Shown here: positions 18,006 through 25,726 of the stretch, piece after piece | Layout of the letters: each line of letters opens with the position of its first letter | How positions within the stretch are numbered: the first letter of the stretch is position 1 | Assembly: GCA_023410445.1 (NCBI GenBank) | Contig: JAEYPT010000008.1 | Coordinates: forward strand, 377,037 to 441,036 | Source of the DNA: Bacillota bacterium | GTDB lineage: Bacteria > Bacillota > Clostridia > Oscillospirales > Acutalibacteraceae | Length of the DNA stretch: 64,000 bases | Direction of reading: 5' to 3' | The notes under the pieces: model-generated | The model's database searches: none | What the model was told of the DNA's origin: nothing | Seen by the model: the letters and a program-made list of their open reading frames with translations, nothing else | Program-made: the position numbers and the translations under genes

Positions 18006-21000
18006 TTTTCCTCCGCCTCCTCGCCATCACCGAACACGGGGATTATGGCTTTGTGCAGTTTTTTCACCAGTTTTACGGGTGTCTCATACAGGTTCTGAGC
18101 GGACACGTTGACCGCATCCGAATCAAGATCGGTCACGCCGCAGGTGTAGGCATCGATATACCGGACCTTTCGGCTACCGGAGAACAGGAACACCGCGCCG
18201 ACGGCAAGCCCCAGAAGGAGCGCAGTCGTAACGGTACCAACCTGCCAGGTGCCGAGCGGGGTATTGATGCTGAACAGCGAATAGGACGGCGGTGCGATAC
18301 CCGCCAGACCCAGCACTTTCGAAATAACGGAAATAGGGAGTCCGGGCATAACACCGAACAGAATGCTCACCGCGGACAGAACTCCCATCGGCACTAGCAT
18401 GGTCCACGGTGCCTCTTTGACATTCTCAGAGGATTTCGAGGGAACTCCGAAGAATACCGAATGCATGAATTTTACAAAGTAGGCCATGGTAAACACGCTG
18501 CCGACCAGCGATAGGATGGCAAGGAAGACCTGACCTTTCTGCATGCAAGCTTCATAAATAATCCACTTGGAGGTAAATCCGCTGAATGGTGGAATACCGG
18601 CCAGCGAGAGCGCTCCGACCAAGAAGAACGTCATCGTCACCGGCATTTTTCTGCCCAGCCCGCTGACTTCGTCCAGATTGTGGGCATGGGCCTGTACCAT
18701 AATCGCGCCTGCTGCAAGGAACAGGAGGTCTTTAAAAAACATGTGGTTTACAAAATGCAGCATTGCGCCGGTTATCCCCAGCGTGGAACCGAGGCTCAGG
18801 CCGAGGATAATATAACCGATCTGGCTGACGGTGCTGTAAATGAGCAGGCGCTTGATTCCGCGCTGCACCAGTGCCATCGCACCGGCATACAGAATCGTAA
18901 ATCCGCCGACCCACGACACCACGCTCATCACAACCGGGCTGCCGCCGGCCATTCCGAGGCGGGCAAACACAACGGCGCCTCCCATGAGGAAAAAGAGCTT
19001 AATCAGCCCATATGGCGCGCTCTTTAAAAGCACCGAAGAAATATATCCGCTGACGGGGGTCGGGGCAGTCGCCGGATGCATCTGGTAATCGATGCGGAAC
19101 GGCAGCACGGCGGCCTTCATCAAAAAACCGACGGCGATGAGAACAAGGCCCAGCCCAGCCGTGCCAAGGTCCATGCTCTTCAGTCGCTCCGCAAGCACGG
19201 TCATCTCGAAGGTGCCCGCTTTTGCCGTTAGGATGAGTATTCCTAAAAACGCAATACTCGCGCCGATATAGTTGAAGATAAAGTACTTGAAGCCTTCCTT
19301 GAGTGCGTCCTTCGTTTCCTCATGGATAATGGAGAAGTACAGTGTCCAGCTGCTCATGATCTCCCAGAAGATGAAGAAGGAGAAGAAATCTTTGCTGGTG
19401 GCAACGCCGATGAGTCCCCCAATCATCATCAGGAAGAACATATAATAGCGGTTTTGGGCGTGCGCGTGGCCCATGTAGCCAAGGGAGTACAGCATATTGA
19501 GCAGGCCAACAAAGGAAATCAGCAGCGCGAAGCTGAGCGAATACACGTCGAACGACGCGTGGGAAGCCGCAACTGCGGCAAGCGTGGCAACCATCACGGC
19601 AACGGAGGTCCAGCCTGCGACCTTCGGCGAACGTTTGCCCAGGAAATAGGCCAGCAGGCCGCCAAGCATCGGAATCATAATGATGACCGGCCAGGTCACC
19701 TGAATCTGAGGGACGGCAGCCATCGCCATTCCGCCTTTTGCCGCGACGAAATTTGCAGCAGTGACGACGAGGTCGAGTCCGAACTGCGGGAACAGCCCGT
19801 TGAAAAGCACCAGCCCGGTAAGGAGGCCGATTGGGATCAGCATGGTCAGGGGGGCTTCTTTTACGGGAGGTCCCTCATACTTTTCAAAGAAAACCGTTTT
19901 AATAAGCCTGATATAGTAGATCGCCGCTATCATGCTGCCCAGCAAAATCAACGCCGCAATGTACCAGTACCCGGCGCTGACGGCAGCATAGAGCATAAGG
20001 AACTTACTGATAAAACCGTTGAACGGGGGTAGACCCATAATCGACAGAATGCCGATCGACATGCAGCCTGCGGTAAAAGGCATTACTTTTCCGATTCCCT
20101 TGAACGCGGTGATCTCTCTGGTTTTCAGCCGGTATACCAGCGCGCCTACGGCAAGGAAGAGCATTCCCTTGATGATCGCGTGGTTCATCACGTGATAGAA
20201 GCTCGCAACCATACCGAGGTAGGTTCCAAGCCCGAGCGTGGTAATGATCTCACCCACCTGAGCCATGGTGGAGTACGCCAGAAGGCGTTTGATGTCTTTC
20301 TGAAGCAGCGCCATAATTTCGCCGTAAAACAGCGTTGCCAGTCCCAGAATGGAAACAGCCAGTCCAATATAGGAAAACCCACCGACCGAACCCAGCTTTG
20401 CCAGCAGTCCTGCTCCGAAAACCGCAAACAGCACCCGAACGATGCCGTAAACGCCGATTTTCGTCAGGATACCGGAAAGGATGGATGAAACGGGAGAAGG
20501 GGCTGCTGGATGCGCTTCTGGCAGCCAACTGTGCATCGGCACAAGGCCCGCTTTCACGCCGGCTCCGATCACAAACATGACGGCGACCGCAATCAGCAAT
20601 CCGGGCTCCATTCCGGAAAGCTTACCCGAAACAGCCTGCATATCGAGGGTTCCGGCATTCTTCTGCAGCAGCAGGATCGCATACTGCATGACATAAGCAC
20701 CGGAGGTACACATCATAAAGTATTTGAAACCGGCCTTCAGCGATCGGTCGGACGGTTCCTGAATGATCAGCAGATACGAAGACCAGGTCATGAGTTCCCA
20801 GAACACATAGAAGTTGCCGAATTGGGTGCTTGTAGCTACGCCGAGCAGACTTCCCAACGTCAGCAGCAGAAAGAAAAAATAGCGGTTATTATGCTCTTCC
20901 CCTTTGAAATATCCGACGGAATACAGCGAAGCCATCAGGACAAGCAGCGAAATGACCAGAGAAAACAGTCTGGAAAGGCCATCTACACTCCCGTCCATCC

Positions 21001-21805
21001 AAACCATTCCGACGGTCGCCGCGCAAATACCCACCGCAAGAAAGCCCCTGAGCTTCGGCATAAAACGGCCGACGATGAAAACGGCAAAGGCCCCGACATA
21101 AGGGACCAAAACCATTGCAGGCCATTGGGAATCAAAAACCGGAAGCTCCGCAATTCGGACTCCAAAGAACGAATGCGCCAGCTCCCCACTGAACTGAATC
21201 ATCGGCTCGGGGAACAGAGAAGTCAGCGCGGTAAGGACCGCAAGAACGGTCGCAGCTCCATAACCGATGTTGAGCCCCGCCGACGTGCGGTTCTCATTCC
21301 CGGTATTCTCTTCCGCCTCGGCAAAGCAGATCACATGCAGAGTCCGGATAAAATACCACGCTTCGATGACGCTGCCCAGTACGGCGGCGGCAGCCAAAAC
21401 ATACTGGCCGGTTTCAATATTGGAGTACACAATTAAGAACTTGCTGACGGAACCTTTAAACGGAGAAAGACCCATGACGGAAAAGACGCCGAAGGCAAGC
21501 AGGACAGCGGCAAATGGCATCGCTTTTCCGGTCCCTTTCAGTTGTTCTATGTACTGCGTTCCCCGATTTTTAACAATAAGAAATGCTGCAAGGAATACCA
21601 GCCCCCGCATAAGGATTTGATATTCCAGATGCAAAACGGCACCCGTTTGCCCGCCGAAGGTTCCGCTTCCGATTCCCAGCAGAATATATCCTACTTCGGC
21701 AATCGAAGAATAAACCAGCAGCATCGTCAGCTTTTCGGCCCTTAAAACGGCCATGATTTCAAAGAACAGCAATATGATTACGCCTGATAACGACAATGCG
21801 TTCAA
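18002..21805 (-). CDS. fused antiporter-like subunit with 2.5 NuoL/M/N modules
   Basis: A 1267-residue membrane protein made of three Mrp/NuoLMN-like stretches. Residues 1-215 hold only the C-terminal half of a module (from LLVYSSIAEVGYI on), lacking the membrane Glu and the broken-helix Lys. About 216-690 is a full module (FWELMTWSSYL, VKAGLVPMHSWLPEAHPAAPSPVS, LLAYSTMAQVG). About 695-1210 is a second full one (FWEIMSSW, MKAAVLPF, HPATAPTPVS, LLIYSTVSQIG), followed by a soluble tail. It should form the ion-pumping arm. A TTG start with GGAGG eight bases upstream fits; no coding sequence for the missing half lies before it. Separate EchA/MbhH-type subunits are more usual. Confidence 0.9.
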   Translation of the reverse strand: MNALSLSGVIILLFFEIMAVLRAEKLTMLLVYSSIAEVGYILLGIGSGTFGGQTGAVLHLEYQILMRGLVFLAAFLIVKNRGTQYIEQLKGTGKAMPFAAVLLAFGVFSVMGLSPFKGSVSKFLIVYSNIETGQYVLAAAAVLGSVIEAWYFIRTLHVICFAEAEENTGNENRTSAGLNIGYGAATVLAVLTALTSLFPEPMIQFSGELAHSFFGVRIAELPVFDSQWPAMVLVPYVGAFAVFIVGRFMPKLRGFLAVGICAATVGMVWMDGSVDGLSRLFSLVISLLVLMASLYSVGYFKGEEHNNRYFFFLLLTLGSLLGVATSTQFGNFYVFWELMTWSSYLLIIQEPSDRSLKAGFKYFMMCTSGAYVMQYAILLLQKNAGTLDMQAVSGKLSGMEPGLLIAVAVMFVIGAGVKAGLVPMHSWLPEAHPAAPSPVSSILSGILTKIGVYGIVRVLFAVFGAGLLAKLGSVGGFSYIGLAVSILGLATLFYGEIMALLQKDIKRLLAYSTMAQVGEIITTLGLGTYLGMVASFYHVMNHAIIKGMLFLAVGALVYRLKTREITAFKGIGKVMPFTAGCMSIGILSIMGLPPFNGFISKFLMLYAAVSAGYWYIAALILLGSMIAAIYYIRLIKTVFFEKYEGPPVKEAPLTMLIPIGLLTGLVLFNGLFPQFGLDLVVTAANFVAAKGGMAMAAVPQIQVTWPVIIMIPMLGGLLAYFLGKRSPKVAGWTSVAVMVATLAAVAASHASFDVYSLSFALLISFVGLLNMLYSLGYMGHAHAQNRYYMFFLMMIGGLIGVATSKDFFSFFIFWEIMSSWTLYFSIIHEETKDALKEGFKYFIFNYIGASIAFLGILILTAKAGTFEMTVLAERLKSMDLGTAGLGLVLIAVGFLMKAAVLPFRIDYQMHPATAPTPVSGYISSVLLKSAPYGLIKLFFLMGGAVVFARLGMAGGSPVVMSVVSWVGGFTILYAGAMALVQRGIKRLLIYSTVSQIGYIILGLSLGSTLGITGAMLHFVNHMFFKDLLFLAAGAIMVQAHAHNLDEVSGLGRKMPVTMTFFLVGALSLAGIPPFSGFTSKWIIYEACMQKGQVFLAILSLVGSVFTMAYFVKFMHSVFFGVPSKSSENVKEAPWTMLVPMGVLSAVSILFGVMPGLPISVISKVLGLAGIAPPSYSLFSINTPLGTWQVGTVTTALLLGLAVGAVFLFSGSRKVRYIDAYTCGVTDLDSDAVNVSAQNLYETPVKLVKKLHKAIIPVFGDGEEAEEK

Positions 21806-21850
21806 TCCGTTTACCTCCCCACAAAAATGTCCGCCTTTTAGCCGACCCCT

Positions 21851-23023
21851 TTATTTTGAAGACCCGTTTTTCTGATTGAAGGCCGCCTCAAGATTCCGGA
21901 TTTTTACGCCTATTTTAAGTAAATCGTCATCCGAACCGCCAATGCCGGTGCAGGTCCGGAACAGTTCACCCACCTCATGCAGCCCGACCGCGGATGCGGA
22001 CGGGCAGATGCCAAGGGACTCCAGAACGGCCATATAATTCCGGAACCACTCCGATTTGTTCGCGTTCCCGGCCGCGGCGTCTGGGTTTGACCAGTCCGTC
22101 TCGTTCAGGCTCTGGATAAAATTCATGGAATGCGCACTTCCATACGCCATGGTTGATCTGCAATCCGGGAAACAGCCGAAACAGCCTCCGTTGCCTGTTG
22201 AACGCAGTTTTTCAGATGTTTCTCCGCTGACTTTATCTTCTTTGCCAAAACAGGACCGTTTCCAGTGTCCCGCCAGATAAGCCCTCCACCCATCGGGTAG
22301 ATCGGACGCGGCAGACACACTGGATTCGAACCCGGCATTTAAGATATTTCTTGCTTCGAGGCAGGCATTCAGAAATTCCTGATTTCTGGCCGCGTGGATA
22401 GACCCGGTTCCCTTGACGACGATGGCCTTCAGGTTTTTTGAGCCCATAACGGCGCCGAATCCCAGTTGCCGGGCGGTTCTGTTCTGATCGTTCAGAATCG
22501 TAGCGAACCAATCAAGTTCCTCTCCGGCCTGACCGATGCACGCGACTTTCGCGTCGCCGCCCGCTTCCTTCGTCAATTCTCCGATTACCGTTTGCATTGA
22601 TTTGCCCCAAACATGTCCGGCGGTTTTGAGTTCCATGCGGCCGTTCTCAACCAACAGATAAACCGGTTCTTTCGCTTTTCCCTCAATAATCATTCCGTCA
22701 TAGCCCGCGAATTTCAGTTCGGGGCCGAAATATCCACCCAAACTGCAGGACCCGATTTCACCGCTCCTGGGTGTCTTCGAAACGACCGTGTACATTCCCG
22801 CACAGGGAGCGAGCGTACCCGTCAGCGGCCCGGTCATGAAGGCCAGAATGTTTCCCGGGCTCAGAGGATCTGTTTTCGGCTCGACCGAATCCGCACAGTA
22901 TTTGACGCCAAGCCCCCTTCCTCCCAGGTAAAGCGAGGCATCCCTCGGGTTCAGAGGTTCGGTTTTCATGGACCCGTCGGTCAAATTAACGCGGATTATT
23001 TTCCCTACCCAACCGCTGCCCAT
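21851..23023 (-). CDS. shortened aldehyde:ferredoxin oxidoreductase-like protein
   Basis: Related to tungsten-pterin AOR enzymes (aldehyde + ferredoxin to acid). The 390-residue product keeps the N-terminal domain (GPLTGTLAPCAGMY, GGYFGPELKFAGYDG, FGAVMGSKNLKAIVVKG) and the cluster Cys CFGCFPDC (281, 284, 288) plus SLGIC (Cys340). Known AORs are about 600 residues. Here the stretch between third and fourth Cys is about 52 residues instead of about 200, and the C-terminal 70 are absent, removing one of the two pterin-binding motifs. The frame is open, so this is a family variant or an internally deleted gene. ATG overlaps the ferredoxin stop; GGGGGAG upstream. Confidence 0.8.
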   Translation of the reverse strand: MGSGWVGKIIRVNLTDGSMKTEPLNPRDASLYLGGRGLGVKYCADSVEPKTDPLSPGNILAFMTGPLTGTLAPCAGMYTVVSKTPRSGEIGSCSLGGYFGPELKFAGYDGMIIEGKAKEPVYLLVENGRMELKTAGHVWGKSMQTVIGELTKEAGGDAKVACIGQAGEELDWFATILNDQNRTARQLGFGAVMGSKNLKAIVVKGTGSIHAARNQEFLNACLEARNILNAGFESSVSAASDLPDGWRAYLAGHWKRSCFGKEDKVSGETSEKLRSTGNGGCFGCFPDCRSTMAYGSAHSMNFIQSLNETDWSNPDAAAGNANKSEWFRNYMAVLESLGICPSASAVGLHEVGELFRTCTGIGGSDDDLLKIGVKIRNLEAAFNQKNGSSK

Positions 23024-23502
23024 TAATTCTCCCCCTCCGTAAACAAATCCTTGAATTTCTCTGCGACTGCTTTCTTTTTGACGATATTGGCCTCGCCTGC
23101 ATCGACATACTGAATTGCTCCGGAAGGGCACACCTTGGCGCATCCGGGATTGCCGCCGCAGAGGTCACATTTCAGAATTTTCTTTTTCACAGAACTTACG
23201 GTAATATTACCCATGGGACAGGCGCTTGCGCACATTTTGCAGACAATGCATTTCTGCGGGTCAGGTGCAACCGCGCCGTTTTCATTTCTTGTCATCGCCC
23301 CTACAGGGCAAACTTTCATACAGGCGGCGTTTTCACATTGCAGGCACATGACTGGTACGGAAATTGCCGTTTCTTCACAAAACAGGACTTCGACCGCCGA
23401 TTCGCCGGGGTTGAACGCACCGCTTTTGTGAAACGAGCAAATCAGTTCGCAGCTTCTGCACCCAAGACATTTTTCAGGTGAAATCACTAATATTTTGCTC
23501 AT
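23023..23502 (-). CDS. polyferredoxin, HycB/AorB-like electron carrier
   Basis: A roughly 160-residue protein with four Cys clusters: CLGCRSC, CLQCENAACMKVCP, CIVCKMCASACP and CDLCGGNPGCAKVCP, fitting four 4Fe-4S clusters. Such proteins serve as electron partners of AOR and formate/hydrogen enzymes. Start MSKILVISPEKC is chosen because it aligns with MNKLLTIAPEKC of the related gene at 30.36 kb, and because SD, hairpin and ATG are equally spaced in both. The gene overlaps the AOR-like gene by one base. Confidence 0.88.
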   Translation of the reverse strand: MSKILVISPEKCLGCRSCELICSFHKSGAFNPGESAVEVLFCEETAISVPVMCLQCENAACMKVCPVGAMTRNENGAVAPDPQKCIVCKMCASACPMGNITVSSVKKKILKCDLCGGNPGCAKVCPSGAIQYVDAGEANIVKKKAVAEKFKDLFTEGEN

Positions 23503-23546
23503 AACCATACTGGCTGCCGCATTTGCGGGTACCAGCAGCACCCCCT
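23503..23546 (-). promoter_or_regulatory. SD-hairpin-ATG translation initiation element
   Basis: On the minus strand, AGGGGG is followed by TGCTG, a hairpin with CTGG/CCAG and CCGC/GCGG stems around an AAAT loop, then seven bases and the ATG. The ribosome site is too far from the ATG unless the hairpin folds. The same layout with different stem bases precedes the gene at 30358. Possibly a control element; the ligand or factor is unknown. Confidence 0.5.
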
Positions 23547-23624
23547 CTTCGTAGTCGTTATCGGAATTTCACAACGGGTCATTTATCTCGATTGCGGTGC
23601 AGGAGCAGTTTTCACCTTAAGACT

Positions 23625-23652
23625 ACTATAATAATTCAAATATTTCTAACAA
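23625..23652 (-). promoter_or_regulatory. probable promoter of ferredoxin-AOR (and downstream) genes
   Basis: Reading on the minus strand: TTGTTA, 16-base spacer, TATAGT. It gives a leader of about 115 bases before the ferredoxin ATG. The AraC-type gene lies divergently on the other side of this 290-base gap. No other feature is seen in the gap apart from this leader. Confidence 0.5.
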
Positions 23653-23792
23653 AATATTTTAAAAAGTGCCTCTTATTTTTGTGAAAATTATGGCTAATTG
23701 GCATTCATTATGGGAAACTACATGATACACTATTGGATTAGAAGTGAACTTCAGAAGACGAGGTTCTACGGAGCTGTAAGGGGGATTGCTGT

Positions 23793-24647
23793 ATGCTGAC
23801 CGATTTCAGCAGAGACCTTGAACTGGTTGACGATTTGGAAACCGATTACCTTAAATTGCTCTATTATAACCTTGCGCCCATAAGCTGCGACTACAAATCA
23901 TACGAGTACAGCAGACTTTGCACCATTCTGGAGGGTTCCAAGAATGTGACCGTCAACGACGGCATTCAATTCACGTACAAGCCGGGCCAGTTCATGCTGC
24001 TGCCGCCCCATTCCAATGTTCATATGAATATTGAAATTCCGACTAAGGCCCTGGTTTTCGAATTGAACGACAACCTGCTGAAAAAGGTTTCCGAAAAAAT
24101 AAGCGTCGACATCAGCGCAGACTACGACGCCCTGCAGGACGACCGATTTTTCTGCGGAAATGTCAACGCCGAGCTTGGCAAATGTCTGGAAAGGCTCTCC
24201 GAGGCTTCCGTAAAACCCGATAAGGGCAAGGAATTTCTGCTGGATATTTACGCACAGGAATTGGTTTACTATCTGATGCAAATCAAGGGCATTCAGCAAA
24301 TTGTAAGTTTGGAACAAAACAACCCTATACACAAATCCATAAAATACATCCGAGACCACATTATGGAACCGATCAGCATCAGTTTGCTGGCATATGACCT
24401 GAATATGTCCGAAGCAAATTTCAGCAATTCCTTTAAAAAAGTAATGGGAGTCACACCAAAAGAATATATAACGAATCTGAAGCTGATGAAAGCAAAGGAA
24501 ATGCTGAAAAGCCAGAATGTTACCGAAGTGGCTTATGATCTGGGATACGACAATATTTCCCACTTCATTGCGCTATTCAAAAACAAATACGGAATTACGC
24601 CAAAGCAGTTCAAGAGCATTGGAAATATCCCCGTCATTTACAAATAG
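23793..24647 (+). CDS. AraC-family transcriptional regulator
   Basis: A 284-residue regulator with an N-terminal cupin-like sensing domain (YKPGQFMLLPPHSNVHMNI, about residues 20-110) and a C-terminal double helix-turn-helix (residues 185-280: ISISLLAYDLNMSEANFSNSFKKVMG and DLGYDNISHFIALFKNKYG). GGGGG precedes the ATG. It is transcribed away from the ferredoxin-AOR genes and is the obvious candidate to control them, possibly in response to a carbon source or aldehyde. Followed by its own terminator. Confidence 0.92.
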   Translation: MLTDFSRDLELVDDLETDYLKLLYYNLAPISCDYKSYEYSRLCTILEGSKNVTVNDGIQFTYKPGQFMLLPPHSNVHMNIEIPTKALVFELNDNLLKKVSEKISVDISADYDALQDDRFFCGNVNAELGKCLERLSEASVKPDKGKEFLLDIYAQELVYYLMQIKGIQQIVSLEQNNPIHKSIKYIRDHIMEPISISLLAYDLNMSEANFSNSFKKVMGVTPKEYITNLKLMKAKEMLKSQNVTEVAYDLGYDNISHFIALFKNKYGITPKQFKSIGNIPVIYK

Positions 24648-24656
24648 CAAAAAAAT

Positions 24657-24699
24657 GGAGGGCAGGTACCAATTGGTACATCTGCCTTCCGTTTTTTAT
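24657..24699 (+). terminator. Rho-independent terminator after araC-type gene
   Basis: Long stem GGAGGGCAG/CTGCCTTCC enclosing the palindrome GTACCAATTGGTAC, followed by GTTTTTTAT. It separates the regulator from the convergent hypE. Confidence 0.85.
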
Positions 24700-24715
24700 C
24701 GGCTCAACAGAGCGA

Positions 24716-25726
24716 TCAGCAGATTCTGGGCAGCTGATCGCCGGAGAGCATATCAATTACCCGGCTTCCGCCGGCGAGCGTACTCAGGAACACCTTATTC
24801 GGGAAATCATCCGTTACCGTTCCGATCACAGCGGAATTCTTTCCGTAAGGGTTTTCCCGCAAGATCCGGACGAGGTCGTCCGCCTCGTTCCCATCGGCTA
24901 TTATGAGAGCCTTTCCTTCGTTTGCCAGATAAAGAGGGTCCATCCCCAGCATCTCGCAGATTCCTTTCACCTCATCCCGAACGGGAAGCGAATTCTGAAA
25001 GAGCCGGATACCCAAACCGCTGCCTTTGACAAGCTCGTTCAGCGTGGTGGCGACACCTCCTCTGGTAGGGTCCCTCATTACGCGGACCGCGTCAGCAAAC
25101 TGCTCCAGCGCCGGTTCCAACAGAAGGTTCAGCGGCGCGCAGTCGCTGACAATTTCACTGCGAACCTTGAAATTTTCCCGCTCCAGAAGGATCGCGGTAC
25201 CGTGGTCCCCCATGGTTCCGGTAAGGATCACCTTGTCTCCCGCCCTGATTTTTTTGACGGAAAAGTCCCGGTCCTCCGGAATGACGCCGATTCCCGAGGT
25301 ATTGATAAAAATACGATCCGCGCAGCCTTTCTGCACGACCTTCGTATCGCCGGTAACGATCGCTACGCCTGCTTGTTTTGCAGTATCCGCCATGCTTTTG
25401 GAAATTGATTCCAACTCCCGCAGCTTCAGGCCTTCTTCGATAATAAAACCGCAGCTGATATAGCTCGGAATCGCGCCGCTGACAGTTAAATCGTTCACCG
25501 TCCCGCACACCGCGAGTTTCCCGATATTTCCTCCCGGAAAGAAAATGGGACTGATGACATAGGAGTCCGTCGTAAATGCCATTCTGCCGTTTTTTGACGG
25601 AATGACGGCGGAATCGCCTCCCTCAAGCAGCAAATCGTTGCTGAAATACCTGTAAAAAAGTTCGCTGATCAACTGATGCGTCAATTTTCCTCCGCTTCCG
25701 TGAGCGAGAGTGATCCCGTCATCCAT
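24716..25726 (-). CDS. hypE: carbamoyl-dehydratase HypE
   Basis: ATP-dependent dehydration of the thiocarbamoyl group on its C-terminal Cys to thiocyanate, the source of the CN ligands of [NiFe] hydrogenase. The 336-residue product ends PRIC with the required terminal Cys336, and has the PurM-like motifs HGSGGK, GGDSA, TVNDL and DPTRGG. Its start overlaps the hypF stop by eight bases, matching the physical HypF-HypE transfer. Confidence 0.97.
   Translation of the reverse strand: MDDGITLAHGSGGKLTHQLISELFYRYFSNDLLLEGGDSAVIPSKNGRMAFTTDSYVISPIFFPGGNIGKLAVCGTVNDLTVSGAIPSYISCGFIIEEGLKLRELESISKSMADTAKQAGVAIVTGDTKVVQKGCADRIFINTSGIGVIPEDRDFSVKKIRAGDKVILTGTMGDHGTAILLERENFKVRSEIVSDCAPLNLLLEPALEQFADAVRVMRDPTRGGVATTLNELVKGSGLGIRLFQNSLPVRDEVKGICEMLGMDPLYLANEGKALIIADGNEADDLVRILRENPYGKNSAVIGTVTDDFPNKVFLSTLAGGSRVIDMLSGDQLPRIC

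Noticed and set aside
19322..20032. Several long plus-strand frames opposite the fused antiporter gene
   Set aside because: Translations are rich in His, Gln and Arg without domains; they mirror the reverse complement of membrane codons.
21851..23023. Frameshift or in-frame TGA explaining the short AOR-like gene
   Set aside because: The frame runs without interruption into a conserved C-terminal segment (SLGIC, LLKIGVKIRNLEAAFN), so the loss is an in-frame deletion.
23503..23640. Moco or Tuco riboswitch ahead of the ferredoxin-AOR genes
   Set aside because: Context fits, but I could not match the leader to the known consensus from memory; only the SD-hairpin-ATG element is reported.
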